From Candidatus Cloacimonadota bacterium (GTDB taxonomy: Bacteria; Cloacimonadota; Cloacimonadia; Cloacimonadales; Cloacimonadaceae): a DNA stretch of 7,060 nucleotides. This document shows, piece by piece, positions 6,588 to 7,060 of the stretch. Under the pieces are notes generated by a model. That model was not told the DNA's origin. It worked only from the letters and a program-made list of their open reading frames with translations, and ran no database searches. A program made the position numbers and the translations under genes. The stretch lies in NCBI GenBank assembly GCA_028703735.1, contig JAQVMI010000093.1, positions 1 through 7,060 on the forward strand. Reading direction: 5' to 3'. Numbering within the stretch: the stretch's first letter is position 1; each line of letters starts with the position of its first letter.

Positions 6588-6655
6588 ACCTCTGCCATCC
6601 CATTTTGCTTATCATTTCAACATGTGCTGATTAGATAAGCAGGTATGGCAGAGGT
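6588..6655. repeat. Long two-step inverted repeat in the dnaK-dnaJ spacer
   Basis: A perfect 11-bp outer stem (ACCTCTGCCAT at 6588-6598, ATGGCAGAGGT at 6645-6655) encloses a perfect 8-bp inner stem (TGCTTATC at 6606-6613, GATAAGCA at 6634-6641). The steps are joined by a 7/3-base internal loop, and the apical loop is 20 bases. No U-tract follows on either strand, so it is not a classical intrinsic terminator. In a dnaK-dnaJ transcript it could act as an RNA-processing or stability element; in DNA it could be a remnant palindromic repeat. Confidence 0.7.
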
Positions 6656-6660
6656 CTATA

Positions 6661-6754
6661 ACTCACTTGCGTCAAGCATAGGGAAGCCCATCTCCCGATC
6701 GGCTTGTGGCAATCAGGAGATTGCCACCCCGATATTGCTTGCGTAAGCACTCAC
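6661..6754. repeat. MITE-like palindromic element with 6-base flanking direct repeats
   Basis: An 82-base element (6667-6748) sits between two copies of ACTCAC (6661-6666 and 6749-6754), the second directly abutting the dnaK stop codon. Its ends are imperfect inverted repeats (TTGCGTCAAGCA against TTACGCAAGCA read inward from the other end). Internally, GTGGCAATC (6706-6714) and GATTGCCAC (6719-6727) form a perfect 9-bp hairpin with a 4-base loop. AAGCC (6684-6688) and GGCTT (6701-6705) form a second hairpin. CAAGCA (6673-6678) with TGCTTG (6736-6741) and GGG (6681-6683) with CCC (6728-6730) close a base stem. The three helices meet with no unpaired bases. This suggests a small non-autonomous mobile or dispersed palindromic repeat. 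It has no reading frame, and no other copy lies in the window. Confidence 0.55.
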
Positions 6755-7060
6755 CTACTTATCGTCCATAACCTCAAAATCGGCATCGATGGGACCATCT
6801 TGTTTAGGAGCTTCCTGTTGCTGTGCACCTTGGGCAAAATCTTCGGGATTAAAGCCTCCGGCATTGGGATCAAAACCGGCACCGCCACCAGCACCTTGTT
6901 GTTGCTGCATATTGGCATAGATAATTTCACCCAGTTTCTGAGCTTTTTTCGCCAGATTTTCTTTAATGCTGTTCATTTGCTCAGATTCAGTAGCTTTTTC
7001 CATTTGTTCTTTGGCGCTCTTCAATTCGTCCTGAAGTTCGTTCTTTTCGCTATCCGAAAG
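6755..7060 (-). CDS. dnaK: Chaperone protein DnaK (Hsp70), C-terminal 101 residues only
   Basis: Only the end of the gene is in the window: 101 codons from the right edge to the TAG at 6757-6755. The visible part starts with a charged helical stretch (LSDSEKNELQDELKSAKEQM), typical of the C-terminal lid. It then has KKAQKLGEIIYANMQQQQ, a Gly/Gln/Pro/Asn-rich flexible tail, and ends DADFEVMDDK, close to the usual bacterial DnaK ending. The ATPase and peptide-binding domains lie outside the window. Adjacent dnaJ on the same strand makes the identification firm. The first in-frame TTG at 7024-7022 is an internal leucine codon, not a start. DnaK folds client proteins in the cytoplasm with DnaJ and GrpE. 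Confidence 0.96.
   Translation of the reverse strand, partial: LSDSEKNELQDELKSAKEQMEKATESEQMNSIKENLAKKAQKLGEIIYANMQQQQGAGGGAGFDPNAGGFNPEDFAQGAQQQEAPKQDGPIDADFEVMDDK

Noticed and set aside
6130..6630. Open frame of 166 codons on the plus strand opposite the dnaJ start.
   Set aside because: It is antisense to the conserved J-domain and Gly/Phe region, has no family motifs, and dnaJ is beyond doubt.
6570..6660. GGTTCAATTCTGG on the minus strand looks like a tRNA T-loop.
   Set aside because: The flanking bases do not form a 5-bp T stem, and no acceptor, D or anticodon arm could be built around it.
6706..6727. 9-bp hairpin after dnaK as a rho-independent terminator.
   Set aside because: On the minus strand it is followed by AAGCCGATC and not by a U-tract; on the plus strand no gene precedes it.
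6744..6752. TAAGCACTC resembles the left half of the CIRCE heat-shock operator (TTAGCACTC).
   Set aside because: The partner GAGTGCTAA at the proper 9-base spacing is absent on either side, and the site follows dnaK rather than preceding a chaperone operon promoter.
7022..7024. TTG as the start of an 89-residue protein.
   Set aside because: The frame is open to the right edge and reads as the DnaK lid, so this is an internal leucine codon.

Overview
The window reads entirely on the minus strand and looks like ordinary bacterial core genome with one accessory-looking gene at the left edge. Read in the direction of transcription (right to left), the order is: the C-terminus of dnaK, dnaJ, rsmE, a 254-base gap, then tk, yggT, a divIVA-like gene, a purine nucleoside phosphorylase gene, a dksA/traR-type gene, lspA, and a large secreted-protein gene that runs off the left edge. 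No gene is supported on the plus strand. There are no rRNA or tRNA genes, no CRISPR array and no complete insertion sequence.

Organism: the best guess is a Gram-negative-type anaerobe of the FCB neighbourhood, possibly Cloacimonadota (Candidatus Cloacimonas-like). This is inference. It rests on LspA next to a Sec-exported OB-fold plus cohesin-like protein, moderate to low GC, strong AAGGAG ribosome sites, and a DivIVA/YggT pair outside a Gram-positive-looking setting. No marker gene in the window settles the phylum.

Chaperone block (5368-7060): dnaK is followed by a 238-base spacer and then dnaJ, with rsmE 2 bases downstream of dnaJ. The spacer is unusually rich in structure. It holds an 82-base palindromic element bounded by 6-base direct repeats (ACTCAC), which folds on paper as a gap-free three-way junction. 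It also holds a second, separate 11+8 bp hairpin and a promoter candidate just ahead of dnaJ.

Tk-to-lspA block (1-4400): a good sigma-70-like promoter (TTGTCA-17-TATCAT) lies about 110 bases ahead of tk. From tk onward the genes are packed with gaps of 14 bases or less, two of them joined by TTGA start/stop overlaps. The exception is an 81-base gap before the dksA-like gene, which may hold its own promoter. The block mixes nucleoside salvage (thymidine kinase, purine nucleoside phosphorylase), envelope and division functions (YggT, DivIVA-like, lipoprotein signal peptidase), a transcription regulator and an exported protein.

The most interesting items are the MITE-like element and second hairpin between dnaK and dnaJ, a 13-base sequence shared upstream of tk and dnaJ, the paired TTGA junctions, and the exported protein downstream of lspA. 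No wholly new system is evident; the window is mainly conserved housekeeping.
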